Shown here piece by piece: positions 1-9,844 of a stretch of DNA of 64,000 nt. Source of the stretch: Melitaea cinxia (lineage: Eukaryota > Arthropoda > Insecta > Lepidoptera > Nymphalidae); contig NC_059421.1 in NCBI RefSeq assembly GCF_905220565.1, positions 5,475,501 through 5,539,500 on the forward strand, in the 5' to 3' direction. How positions within the stretch are numbered: position 1 is the first letter of the stretch; every line of letters begins with the position of its first letter. The translations under genes and the position numbers were made by a program. The notes under the pieces were generated by a model. That model did not search any database, was not told the origin of the DNA, and saw nothing but the letters and a program-made list of their open reading frames with translations.

Positions 1-112
1 ATAATACATATGTAAATATATAAATACAAATATTACAACCAGACTTAGGCGGGTATCGAACCCGCAACCCGCGGAACAGAAAGCAAGGAAAACTGCGCCA
101 ACGGGCTAGTCA
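1..112 (-). mobile_element. SINE-B (tRNA-derived), cut by window edge
   Basis: Minus orientation: the head CCCGTTGGCGCAG, box B GGTTCGATACCC and CCGCCTAAGTCTGG match the complete copies at 17603 and 20549. The 3' part lies outside the window. Confidence 0.75.
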
Positions 113-224
113 AATTGAAAATTCCGCCCATTAGAGTAATCGTTACGATACACTAATGGACGAAATGTCGAACAGTATTTGTAAAATGCAATTGTAATTA
201 TAGTACTCTTATCTGCTTCGGTAT

Positions 225-345
225 TTGAGTTTCTGGGTGAATGGGAGGTAGATCGGCAACGCGCTTGCGATGTTTATAGTGTTACAGGCGTCTATAGGCT
301 ACAGTAATCGCTAACCATCAGGTGAGCTGTACGTTTGTTTGCCAA
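225..345 (+). mobile_element. SINE-C 3' part
   Basis: Contains CGGCAACGCGCTTGCGATG, the run to CCATCAGGTGAGC, and the end GTTTGCCAACCTG, shared with the better copy at 36685-36942. 5'-truncated. Confidence 0.7.
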
Positions 346-968
346 CCTGAAGTAGTTGTGTAAAAAAAATGTGTGTGTGTGTACTTATGATATTAATGTA
401 TGTACGTACGTAAGAAGTTATACTTCTCTGGCTAGCCAACTTCACGTTGATAACTTCTTCTTTGTTGACCAGCTAACTTCGGGTTGTCGGTTTTTTTTTC
501 GTGACGGTGTGCGCGCGCAGGTGAGCCAGTTCGTTTGTCCCCTATTCTACAAAAAAAGAAACAATTTTTACTCTGTAGGTCTACTTTCCAATGGTATAGA
601 AATTTGTGATAATATCAGCTTGCATTGTGATTTAACACCTATTGTCCTTGATACGTCAACCACGGAAGTAAAACCTAATTAGGTTCAGACTAAAACAAAT
701 TCTGTTTATTTGAAACAAAAAAAATGTACTTGCAAATTAAAATATTGACAAAAAATTGATAAATAAATATTTAAATAAAACATTGAAATAAAATTACAGT
801 TAGGTAATAATCATCAAAATCGTTATAAAATGCTTTATGAATTTCTTTAAAGGTCAGGCTTAGTAGTGAGAAGGTATACAATTTATTCTGTAAGTCTAAA
901 TACAACACAATTAGTCAAACTATCACGTCAACTGCTGAACAACAAACCTTTTTTTGGCTTTTAAAGAA
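346..968. other. No gene seen
   Basis: AT-rich. One 108-codon frame (356-682) starts in a TG-rich simple stretch and resembles no family I know. Treated as chance. Confidence 0.5.
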
Positions 969-1517
969 TCATATATATAAAATTCTCGTGTCACAATGCT
1001 AGTTACACTACGCTTCAGCCTGTAATATACTGGGCATAGGCCTCTTTCCCCGTCTAGGAGAAGGATCAGAGCTTAATCCACCTCGCTGCTCCAATGCGGG
1101 TTGGCAGATATGTTCCCTACTACGAGTAACAATCGCTATCAGGTGTACATGATAAAAACCGGGACCGACGACTTAACGTGCTCTCCGAAGCACGGGGGGG
1201 AGACCCACAAGGACTACACAAACACCCAGATCACGGCAAACACCTGTATGGCCAATACAAATGTTTGTCATGTGCGGGGATCGAACCCGCAACCGCCAGC
1301 GCAACAGGTACAATCCATGGCTCTGACCGTTGCGCCAACGCGGCGTCACAATACTCCTCCGAAACGACTGGACCGATTTTTATGAAATTTTGTGTGCATA
1401 TCGGGTAGGTCAGAGAATCGGCTATAATCTATTTTTCATACCCCTAACTTATACGGGGGAAGATTAAGGAGGCTTAGTAATATATATGGCAAAACAACGT
1501 TTGCGGGGTCAGCATCT
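969..1517 (+). mobile_element. Short Helitron interrupted by a SINE
   Basis: The 5' part (969-1009) and the 3' part (about 1349-1517) together align to the uninterrupted minus-strand copy at 43359-43547: ATATATAAAATTCTCGTGTC at the start, ACTCCTCCGAAACG in the middle and AACGTTTGCGGGGTCAGC at the end. The expected final CTAG reads ATCT here. A SINE fills the gap. Confidence 0.75.
1011..1347 (-). mobile_element. SINE-A (tRNA-derived), full length, inside a Helitron
   Basis: A tRNA-derived SINE of about 340 bp. In minus orientation it starts GACGCCGCGTTGGCGCAACG (box A-like), has box B GGTTCGATCCC about 50 bp in, a body ending AGGCCTATGCCCAG and the tail GGGATATTACAGGCTGAAGC. Flanks ACACT/ACAAT may be a weak target duplication. 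The short open frames in this interval, in several frames, are by-products of the SINE, not genes. Confidence 0.88.
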
Positions 1518-1711
1518 TAATAAAATAATATGGTATTGACTATTTACCAAGAACCTCGAATATGATACGATCGTGACGGTGTTAATATTATTTATTTAAT
1601 CTAATACTTTTTCGGATTTTTGTTTAACAAGACGAGTTGGTAGTCATACAAAGTACTAAGTAATACAAGAATACTTACATATAAACCTTACAGGTTCTAA
1701 CCGTTATTAAC

Positions 1712-1860
1712 CGTTTATTTATTTATTCTTAATGGACACCAAAATACAGACACATATAAAGGAAGATACAATACAAAATGTACAAAGGCGATCTTATCGC
1801 TAAGTAGCGATTTCTTCCAGACAACCTTTGAGTTCTGGACACGATATAGTAACAGCGGTT
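1712..1860 (-). mobile_element. LINE 3' tail with conserved stem-loop
   Basis: Minus copy of the LINE-tail family (see 41085-41262). In minus orientation it reads GTTGTCTGGAAGAAATCGCT-ACTT-AGCGATAAGA, followed by an A/T-rich tail. Only the 3' untranslated end is present. Confidence 0.65.
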
Positions 1861-2507
1861 AGAGGTGTGCACAAATTAAGGAGGAAAAATCAATAAAAAA
1901 TAGACAAAAAATACGATAGACTTACATAATTATTAAAAGACAAAAAAAGACATATAAATAAATAAATATTTTAGTAAATAATTTTTTAGTACACATCTAA
2001 TCCAGAAGTATTAGTCCCTTCTTATCATTATTTGATGCTAATAACATCATAACTACAACAAGACTACTAAACATCCACGACAAATGAAAGTACCATTATT
2101 ACAAGGAACACCTGTAGCAGACTGAGTTACACTAGAGTCGAGACAGCACTTGAAAATTCCATTTTCTACCCTTTGTTTCACCCCTTCAACTCGCTGCCCG
2201 ATTGTTTGATACCATGGGACAAAATGTATAAAACGCATGTGAACTTTTTTTGTTATTTCATTTGTTCGATTTTAAAATTTTGTCTATATACAAATTTTCA
2301 AGCAAATAGGATTTTTGTTTTTGTTGATAAACAGCGCAGTTCGGCAGCAATTGAATGAAAATCCGTTTTCAGTTATTTAAAAGCTAGGAAATCAAATATT
2401 CGTGTTCGTTTTTAATTTACTGTATTGTTTTCTTGTAAACTTTACAATAAAATTAACGCCTGACTCCTGTGTAAAAGTCACAACTTCTATGTAGAACAAT
2501 CTTTTTA

Positions 2508-3105
2508 ACCGACTTCCAAAAAAGGAGGAGGTTCTCAATTCGACTGTATTTTTTTTTTTTTTTTTTTAATGTATGTTACATCAGAACTTTTGACTGGGTG
2601 GAGCGATTTCGACAAATTTTGTTTTAATCGAAAGGTGGTGTGTGCCAATTGGTCCTATTTAAATTTATTTGAGATCTAACAACTACTTTTTGAGTTATAT
2701 CTAATAATGCGTTTTTACTTGACGCTTTTATCGTCGACCTACGTTGTATTATACCGCATAACTTTCTACTGGATACACCGATTTGAATAATTCTTTTTTT
2801 GTTAGAAAGGGGATATCCCTAGTTTAGTACCATGATAAGGAAACCAGGATCTGATGATGGGATCCCAGAGAAATCGAGGGAAACTCTTGAAAATCCGCAA
2901 TAGCTTTTTACTGGGTGTACCGATTTTGATAATTTTTAATTTAATGAAAAGCTGATGTTCATCATGTGGTCACATTTAAATTTTATCGAGACCTGATAAC
3001 TACTTTTTGAGTAATCTTTGATAACGCGCAGTTACTTGAGTATTTTTTCGTCGATCTACGTTGTATTACTCGTCGATGTAATTGAAGTCGGTTTTTTTTC
3101 GTTTG
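2508..3105 (+). mobile_element. TIR-bearing element of the AACCGACTTC family
   Basis: Begins AACCGACTTCC then GGAGGAGGTTCTCAATTC and ends GAAGTCGGTT, so the ends are short inverted repeats. Two internal modules (about 2587-2753 and 2913-3069) are related: each runs from ACTGGGTG to the shared end CTACGTTGTATTA. No protein is encoded. It looks like a non-autonomous element. Other copies or pieces: 26535-26800, 27700-27915, 40320-40470 (minus), 57446-57904 and 63605-63720 (minus). Class unresolved. Confidence 0.6.
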
Positions 3106-3132
3106 CGAGCAAACACAATTATCAATACTGAA

Positions 3133-3524
3133 CTCGCTTTAACATGTAATATCCCACTACTGGGCCTCTTTCCCCAAGTAGGAGAAGGATCAGAGCTTAA
3201 TCTACTAGCGTGGTAGATTAAGCTCTGATCATATCTGATCATATCATATATATTATATCTGATCATAATCAATGCGGGTTGGTAGATATATTCCCTACTA
3301 TGAGTAACGATCGCTATCAGGTGTACATGATAACAACCGGGACCGACGGCTTAACGTGCTCTCCGAGGCACGGTGGGGAGACCTACTAGGACTACACAAA
3401 CACCCAGACCACGGCAAACACCTGTATGGCCAAAACAAATGTTTGTCATGTGCGGGAATCGAACCCAAAACCGCCAGCGCAACAGATACAATCCATGGCT
3501 GTGACCGTTGCGCCAACGCGGCGT
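3133..3524 (-). mobile_element. SINE-A with target-site duplication and internal palindrome
   Basis: A full SINE-A in minus orientation. It is flanked by the 10-bp direct repeat TCAATACTGA (3122-3131 and 3538-3547), which supports target-primed insertion right beside the TIR element. An 18-bp inverted duplication and TATCTGATCATA repeats (about 3188-3270) interrupt the body. Confidence 0.88.
3188..3230. repeat. Perfect 18-bp palindrome inside SINE-A
   Basis: GATCAGAGCTTAATCTAC at 3188-3205 and its exact reverse complement at 3213-3230, with the 7-base loop TAGCGTG. Other SINE-A copies carry one arm only, so this is a local inverted duplication. Confidence 0.95.
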
Positions 3525-3589
3525 CAACGTCGGCTTTTCAATACTGAGTGATAGATAAAACATAGTCTATATATGTATATTATTTTTAA

Positions 3590-3665
3590 AAGAGTAACTG
3601 AGGAGTTTCTTGCCGATCCTTCTCTGCAGAGTCTACATTCCAAATCGGTGGTGACTTCTCTTTTA
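3590..3665 (+). mobile_element. Family E repeat fragment
   Basis: Carries GAGTAACTGAGGAGTTTCTT and TTCTCTGCAGAGTCTACATT, the reverse complement of sequence in 41690-41760 and 57040-57100. Probably the 3' region of a non-LTR element. Confidence 0.5.
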
Positions 3666-4040
3666 AAAAAAATAATCACTTTTAAAATTTTTCATTTTTA
3701 AAACGATGATTCAAAAGTACTTTTGAAGCCAATTAGAATAAAGGTTTTTTTTTTTTGATTTTGACTTTTGTGACTGTGCATAGACGGAATTTCGCTAATT
3801 TTACGCGACACTTTTAAAAATTTCTTATACTGCTTTTTGTCCCAAAGAGGATACCGACAGTGTCGTATTACAAATGAATAAAAATACATATGGCAATTGG
3901 AAAACGAATCACAGAACAAGTCACTTTTGAGAAAAAACAGAGAGAGAAAAAAACACTCCAATAAACAATGAGGTAGACCGTAACACTATCGTAGCAGTCC
4001 GATCAGCAGATGACCCTATATTAATAAACTCACAAACATT

Positions 4041-4231
4041 TCATAATTTTTATGATTTTATTTTTGTGTTATCCACACATTAGGAAATTCTAAACATTTT
4101 TTAAAATCATATCAAAAATCGACCGTCCCAGCGGGGATCGAACCTGCATCTCCGACTTACCGTGTCAGTGCTTTAGCCAATTAACGATTAACGAATAACG
4201 GTCGATTTTTGATATGATATTAAAAAATGTT
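4041..4231 (-). mobile_element. tRNA-derived SINE with inverted 34-bp arms (foldback copy)
   Basis: In minus orientation: tRNA-like head TTAATTGGCTAAAGC, an anticodon-type arm with loop ACGGTAA, box B GGTTCGATCCC, then the body CGGTCGATTTTTGATATG and a tail towards AACACAAAAATAAAATC. A second, inverted copy of the body lies upstream of the head: 4093-4126 and 4198-4231 pair at 33 of 34 positions around a 71-base loop holding the tRNA-like part. The copy at 7115-7275 has only one arm. Confidence 0.75.
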
Positions 4232-4611
4232 CATCAGCAAAATATTACTATATAACGCAATTTAAAGATAGCTTCAAATTAGGTTTCATTAGCGAAATAT
4301 ATGTTAATAATTATGAAAACCTATGTTACTAAAATTCTATAAAATAGTAGTCTCCTGTAGGAATTTTCACGTTTACCGTTTTCCTAGTCACTGACAAAGA
4401 GTAGAAAATGCCACAAGAGGTGCTCGCGTACAGTTAGGTATATCCTGTGGTACGAGAGTGACTCTTCTATGAGCACTAATTCTTGAGATATTTTAGTTAT
4501 CCAAACATACCATTAGGTAGATAATAGCTTGGCACATAATACTTTTCGATGCAGACATATTCTTATTGAAGTGGTTAGAACATTATGTGTTTTATTGACT
4601 TTATTTAAAGA

Positions 4612-5084
4612 CTAGCCGACCGAACATACTTTAAAGAACAAAATTAATAGCAACTAAATAAATAATATGTTGCTCCCGTGTATTTATTGTTTTAAATTAC
4701 AGAACCAAATAACATACTTTAAAGAACAAATTTCATAGCACTTAAATAAATAATATGTTGCTCCAACGCCATCTATCAAAAATCGAGAAAATGTCGTCGA
4801 TAGACTAAAATAAGACTAAATTAATAACGTCGAAAGACTAATAAATTGTTTTCTAATAGTGACAGATGGCGCTAGTTTATTTACCATTTTGATATTATAT
4901 TTTAATATTTTTCTTATTTACTGAATTTTTTGTACAATTACAATAAAATATAGCCTATGTCACTCCTGAATAGTGTAGCTTTCTGTTAGTGAAAGAATTT
5001 TCATGATCGGATCAGTATTTGCGAAGATTTCCCCCTACATACAAACAAAGTTATAAACTTTACCTCTTTATAAGATTAGTATGA
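4612..5084 (-). mobile_element. Short Helitron (473 bp)
   Basis: On the minus strand it begins TCATACTAATCTTATAAAG at 5084 and ends CGGTCGGCTAG at 4612. Flanking bases are A and T, the classic A^T Helitron target. It contains an 82-bp-spaced duplication of about 60 bp (about 4620-4675 and 4702-4763). No protein. Confidence 0.75.
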
Positions 5085-5184
5085 TGATTTTGAAATTTCA
5101 TATAAGTTGTTAGCTTTAATAAGTAATTTTGAAAGATTACGTTGGTTACCTTATTTATATAATTATTATAGTTTTTAAAGATTT

Positions 5185-5360
5185 GTTTTTTTTTTTATTA
5201 TTATAAATTTTTTTGAATGAACTCAAAAATTACTAGACCAATTTAATTTTTTTCAACACTAGAATTTCGTCACTAACAACAACGGCTATTATAATTTAAC
5301 GGGGGAAATAGAAAGATCGAAAATTGCGTAGGTCACACGAATGAATCCGCGGACACAAGG
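5185..5360 (+). mobile_element. Possible degraded Helitron
   Basis: Starts with TTATTATTATAAATTTTTT, reads GAACTCAAAAATTACTAGACC, and ends GAATCCGCGGACACAAGG before T, like a worn Helitron 3' hairpin and CTRR end. Weak. Confidence 0.35.
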
Positions 5361-5599
5361 TTTGTTTATAATTTAGGCCAAAATTTGAAGGAATGATGCT
5401 TGCGACTACAGTGTTTCGCCATACGAATTTTCTCATTATATTTCATTTTCTGTGAAAGTTTAGGTCATAAACGAGGCGTAATCTAATGTAGTTTAGTTTG
5501 AGTAGGTCTAGTCTAATAGCTACAGTCCTTTGAGCTCCATCTGCGATACTCACAAGGTGTCTAGGGCGTCGTTGTCTTATTAAGGAAGTTTACTAGAAG

Positions 5600-5868
5600 C
5601 TAGCTGACTTAGTACCCGATTTTTTTTTGTGAATATGTCGTTTATTTTTTTATTTTTTATGTTCCTTTTTCTGATAGTAACGAACTGAAAAAAACAAAAC
5701 CCGAGTTGGTGCAACATTCGGAAGTTATACGTGTACACTTTACTTCATGGTTTCGATAAAAATATAAATTTCGATAAAAAATAGATGTTGACCGATTCTC
5801 AGACCTACCCAATATGCATACAAAATTTCATAAAAATCGATCCAACATCGCGACACGAGAATTTTATA
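5600..5868 (-). mobile_element. Short Helitron, 5' end abutting another Helitron
   Basis: Minus orientation: the ATAAAATTCTCGTGTCGCG start lies at about 5840-5868 and the CTAG end at 5600-5603. The first bases (TC) are replaced by the next Helitron, which starts at 5869. Confidence 0.65.
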
Positions 5869-6360
5869 TCTATACATATATAAAAGCGAAAGGTCACTCA
5901 TCACGAAATCTCCGAAACTATAACACCTACAAACTTTGAAATTTGGCAGGTAGACTCCTTATAGGACGTCGACATCCGCTAAGAACGGATTTTACGAAAC
6001 TCAACCCTTAAGGGGGTGAAACGGGGGTTGGAAGTTTGTATGAAAGTCTTATGTTTTTGAAGTAAGAGACTTGAAAATTAAAATGTATGCTCTATATAAG
6101 ATGAGAAGGTGTCCAAATAATTTATCTTTAGAAATCAACTCTTTTTTGGGGTTTAAAACGGGGGATGGTAGGTTGATTCAGTTATCACGAAATCTCCGAA
6201 ACTATAACAGCTACAAATTTAAAATCTACAAGTAGGTTCCTTATAGGGCGTAAACATATCTAAGAATGGATTTTACAAAACTCGATCCCTAAGAGGGTAA
6301 AACGGGGGTTGGTAGTTTGTATGAAAGTCCTATGTTTTTGAAGTAAGAGACTTGAAATTT

Positions 6361-6954
6361 GAACAAAACTAAACAGAATAAAGAACAAAATAGAATAGAA
6401 CAGAATAGAATAGAACAGAACAGAACAGAATAGAATAGAACAGAATAAGAACAGAACAGAATAGAACAGAATAAGAACAGAACAGAACAGAATAGAATAG
6501 AATAGAATAGAATGGAACAGAATAGTAGAGAACAGAAAAGAACAGAACAGAATAGAACAAAATAGAACAGCATAGAACAGAATAGAAAAAACTAAACAGA
6601 ATAGAGAACAAAATAGAATAGAACAGAATAGAATAGAATAGAATAGAACAGAATAGAATAGAACAGAATAAGAACAGAACAGAATAGAATAGAACAGAAT
6701 AAGAACAGAACAGAATAGAACAGAATAGAACGGAACAGCATAGAACAGAACAGAATAGAATAAAATAGAACAAAATAAGAACAGAACAGAATAGAATAGA
6801 ACAGAATAGAATAGAATAAGAACAGAATAGAACAAAATAGAACAGAATAGAACAGATAAGAATAGAACAGAATAGAACAGAATAAGAACAGAATAGAATA
6901 GAATAGAACAGAACAGCATAGAACAGAATAGAATAGAACAGAATAAGAACAGAA
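6361..6954. repeat. Pentanucleotide satellite (AGAAY)n, about 0.6 kb
   Basis: An almost unbroken array of AGAAT and AGAAC units with occasional one-base shifts (AGAATA-AGAAC). The complementary strand yields long open frames rich in L, F, C, S, Y and V, including one of 257 codons. These are by-products of the repeat. Confidence 0.95.
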
Positions 6955-7002
6955 CTTGTGGAGGCCTGTGTCCAGCAGTGGACTGTATAGGCTGTAATGA
7001 TT
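6955..7002 (+). mobile_element. RTE LINE 3' tail
   Basis: GGAGGCCTGTGTCCAGCAGT followed by GGACTG and AGGCTG, the terminal sequence shared with the RTE coding remnant at 24450-24836 and the RTE-tailed family. It directly follows the satellite. Confidence 0.7.
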
Positions 7003-7067
7003 GACAGGTAGGTTTCTTATAGGACGTAGACATCCGCTAAGAAGGAATTTTACGAAATAATTAAAAT

Positions 7068-7072
<5 letters not shown>

Positions 7073-7103
<31 letters not shown>
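7073..7103. repeat. (TA)n microsatellite
   Basis: Uninterrupted TA dinucleotides. Confidence 0.95.
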
Positions 7104-7109
<6 letters not shown>

Positions 7110-7114
7110 ATCAC

Positions 7115-7275
7115 AAAAATGTTGATTTTATTTTTGTGTTACCCACACATTAGGGATTCTAAACATTTTGAATATCATATCAAAAATTGACCGCTCCAGT
7201 GGGGTTCGAACCTGCGTCTCCGACTGACCGTGTCGGCGCTCTAGCCAATTAAGCTATGGAATGATATATACCTCA
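7115..7275 (-). mobile_element. tRNA-derived SINE (same family as 4041-4231)
   Basis: Minus orientation: TTAATTGGCTAGAGCG box A, an anticodon-type arm CCGAC-ACGGTCA-GTCGG (position 33 is C, not T, so unlikely to be a working tRNA), box B GGTTCGAACCCC, body and tail. This is the ordinary form without the foldback arm. Confidence 0.7.
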
Positions 7276-7361
7276 GCGTGATAAGCATTTCAAGTGACTG
7301 AAATAAAAAAAATAATTTGCGATAAACATCTTGATCATAGTCGTAGTCGCGGGCAACAGTT

Positions 7362-7521
7362 GGTGTATTATAAAACAAAGTCCCCAAAAGAGTATGTGAT
7401 CGATTCCCTCAAAGCCTACTGAACGGCTAAGCCGATTTTGATGAGAGTTTCACTGGAAGTTTGCCTGGAAAACTTTGTGACACACTGATTTCAACGCGGG
7501 CGAAGCCGCGGGCACAGCTAG
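7362..7521 (+). mobile_element. Short Helitron with GC hairpin and CTAG end
   Basis: The 5' part reads TATTATAAAACAAAGTCC, shared with 32743. The 3' end has the stem CGCGG-CCGCG (7495-7510), then GGCACAGCTAG, followed by T. Typical Helitron terminus. Confidence 0.75.
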
Positions 7522-7566
7522 TATAACATAAAATAAATAAATAAATAGATAAATATAAATATCTCA

Positions 7567-7735
7567 TTAAGCCGTCGGTCCCGGTTGTTATCATGTAGAC
7601 TTGATAGCGATCGTTACTCATAGTAGGGAATATATCCGCCAACCCGCATTGGAGCAGCGTGGTGGATTAAGTTCTGATCCTTCTCCTACATGGGGAAAGA
7701 GGCCTATGCCCAGGAGTGGGATATTACAGGCTGAA
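7567..7735 (+). mobile_element. SINE-A, 5'-truncated
   Basis: From TTAAGCCGTCGGTCCCGG to GGGATATTACAGGCTGAAGC. The tRNA head is missing, as expected of incomplete reverse transcription. Confidence 0.85.
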
Positions 7736-7739
7736 GCGT

Positions 7740-9350
7740 CATGTCAAGCGTCAAATGTCTCATTTTTTTATATATGACTACTACATTTTTTTAAACGGAA
7801 TAGCTTTTTTGGTTATAAAAAGTAACTAAGGCGAAATAGCAGCGGAGTTCTATCTTCGTTCTACCGTACGCATTTTGGTTCAAAGCCGTAAAAACGAAGT
7901 TTTTTCACAACTTTTTTCTGATAGCTGAAAATGAAATGCACTTTTTCTTTCCACGCGTGTACGGAATATCTTTCTTTTTAGAGTTTTTAAAGCTTTAAAA
8001 AATTCTTGTTATGTATACACCTAGGATTTAAAAGCTAAAATTTTGATTTTATTGAACGAAACGAATGAATGATTCTAGAAAATTATTTTTTAGTTTTTTG
8101 AGTTGAATTTTTGAACTGATTTGTATTAATAAGCTTATACAGATGGTTTAGGTAAAGACTTATTTGTTTATTTACAGACATACTAACAGCATTACAAACA
8201 TTACATTACAATAAGTTATTATATACAATATTAAGATAGTATGCATGCCATTTAAAAATATTTTAACAAAAACTGATGGAGTATTTAAAAATATAATAAA
8301 TATACTTTTAAATATTTCAATTGTATGTGGTAAGACAACGCACATTTTTGGAGCACCTAAGATTGCTTGAACCATTTTTTTTCCAGTACTTACAAAATAA
8401 CCCACACACGAACGAAACCGATCGTAAAACTAGTTAAAGTTTTCAGACAAAGAACCGTAAAATCCTTAACATGGGGCTATACAAAATTGCGGGCTTCCGA
8501 TAAGAGAAATTTGCATAGAAATAAGCGGAAAATAATTTCATCGTATTTATAACGAAATCTTGTTTCGTGTTTTTAATAACGCCTGGTAAAAAATCATGTT
8601 TTATTTATTATGACTATGTTTACTCCTTTTTCGTGTCCTTTACTTTAAACATAGCTCGTGTGTCGAGTAAAGAAAGTAAATCGTTACTGTTAACATGCTT
8701 GTACGTTAAAGTTACTTTAGCTGCGGTTTCAGCCGTTATAATTTAGTGACGACATAATAGAAATTAGACATTATATGATGAAGTGTTAATTTACTTTTCC
8801 GAAGTATTGTCAAAAGCATTTTCTATATTAAAAAAAAATCATTGTAAAAAATAAAAAAAAAGTTTGCGATATAAACAAATACACGTATACAAACTTACAT
8901 AGAGAAAAAATTGTAAAATTTACCTATTTACCGTAAAATTTTATTGAATTTTATACCCGATTAAGCTCAGTAGTATTTAACTAAAATAAAAAGATACTAG
9001 TCAACAACAAAAATACTGGCTAATTACAAAAATAGGAGTATCCAAAACATAATAAATAAAAATCAATTAAAATTGTTTTTATTTTCTTTATATATATCTG
9101 ATGCTGTTCCAACCGCAGGAATGGCTTAGAAATGAACAGATAAAGAAGAGACGTTGGTCGACAGTCCATTCCGATAGAAACTGCAGAAAAGACCAATGGA
9201 ATTAAAACAATGAAGAGATAAAACGCATTTAATGTGTCTTCTTTTGTTTGTTTCGTTTCATCTATTAAAAGCTTTTAAAACAAAACTAAAACATAATACA
9301 AATGTTTAATATAATTATATATAAACAGTCATCTGTTCTTAATATAAGCA
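7740..9350. other. No gene seen
   Basis: AT-rich sequence with only short chance frames (8172-8405 minus, 8367-8552 plus). No repeat family was recognised. Confidence 0.5.
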
Positions 9351-9352
9351 AA

Positions 9353-9377
9353 GACACACACACACACACACACACAT
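9353..9377. repeat. (CA)n microsatellite
   Basis: ACACAC run directly before a SINE-B tail fragment. Confidence 0.9.
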
Positions 9378-9455
9378 ACACACATTGTCATCTGTTTCTA
9401 AGATAAGCAACTTAACGCTTGTGTTGGAGGTGGAAGGCTGATATAGCTGCAAATT
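9378..9455 (-). mobile_element. SINE-B 3' fragment
   Basis: GTCATCTGTTTCTAAGATAA and GCAACTTAACGCTTGTGTT match, in reverse, the 3' half of the complete copies at 17603 and 20549. Confidence 0.5.
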
Positions 9456-9844
9456 TTTTTAATAAACATTCCTTTATATTACGTTACCCCTGAATTTTCA
9501 AAGATTTTATTCTATAACTAGGTTTGGTTTTGTTCATTTGCTCTTAAAATACTTGGAACTTTTTTTTACCTCTCTTGGACTACGACAACACGTGCCAAAT
9601 TACATCGAATCATGATCATACAAATTGCGCGGTAGAAACGGAACGTACACGCGGTATTTTTCGTTTATTCTTGGTAATTCTTATGATTATCACAATTTTT
9701 TTTATATTTAGAACATGGTAGTGGAATCAAGAAGTAAAAAAAGTATTTTATTATATGGTATTTTTCTTTTTCTTGGTGACGTAAATCTTCAAATAACTGA
9801 CGCGAATTTATTATTTAACCATCAAGTTCTTGCAAGACTTTTTT

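Larger units (their letters stand above)
5869..7064 (+). mobile_element. Helitron with repeated modules, interrupted by a satellite
   Basis: Starts TCTATACATATATAAAAGCG at 5869. Two long modules (about 5905-6075 and 6188-6357) share ATCACGAAATCTCCGAAAC and GGTTCCTTATAGGACGT-type sequence. A third begins at the TTGAAATTTG end of 6360 and resumes at about 7003 with GACAGGTAGGTTTCTTATAG. The interval 6361-7002 is an insertion (satellite plus RTE tail). No clear CTRR end before the TA repeat at 7073. Confidence 0.6.

Noticed and set aside
356..682. 108-codon frame
   Set aside because: Begins in a TG-rich simple repeat and contains no recognisable domain. AT-rich chance frame.
1260..1345. tRNA gene (box A and box B present)
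   Set aside because: The boxes belong to the SINE-A head, repeated in several copies and lacking a full cloverleaf.
6260..7033. Long minus-strand open frames (up to 257 codons) rich in L, F, C, S, Y
   Set aside because: They are the translation of the AGAAY pentanucleotide satellite and have no protein character.
7200..7262. Working tRNA with anticodon GGT on the minus strand
   Set aside because: Position 33 is C instead of T, the acceptor stem does not pair, and the sequence continues as a SINE found twice.
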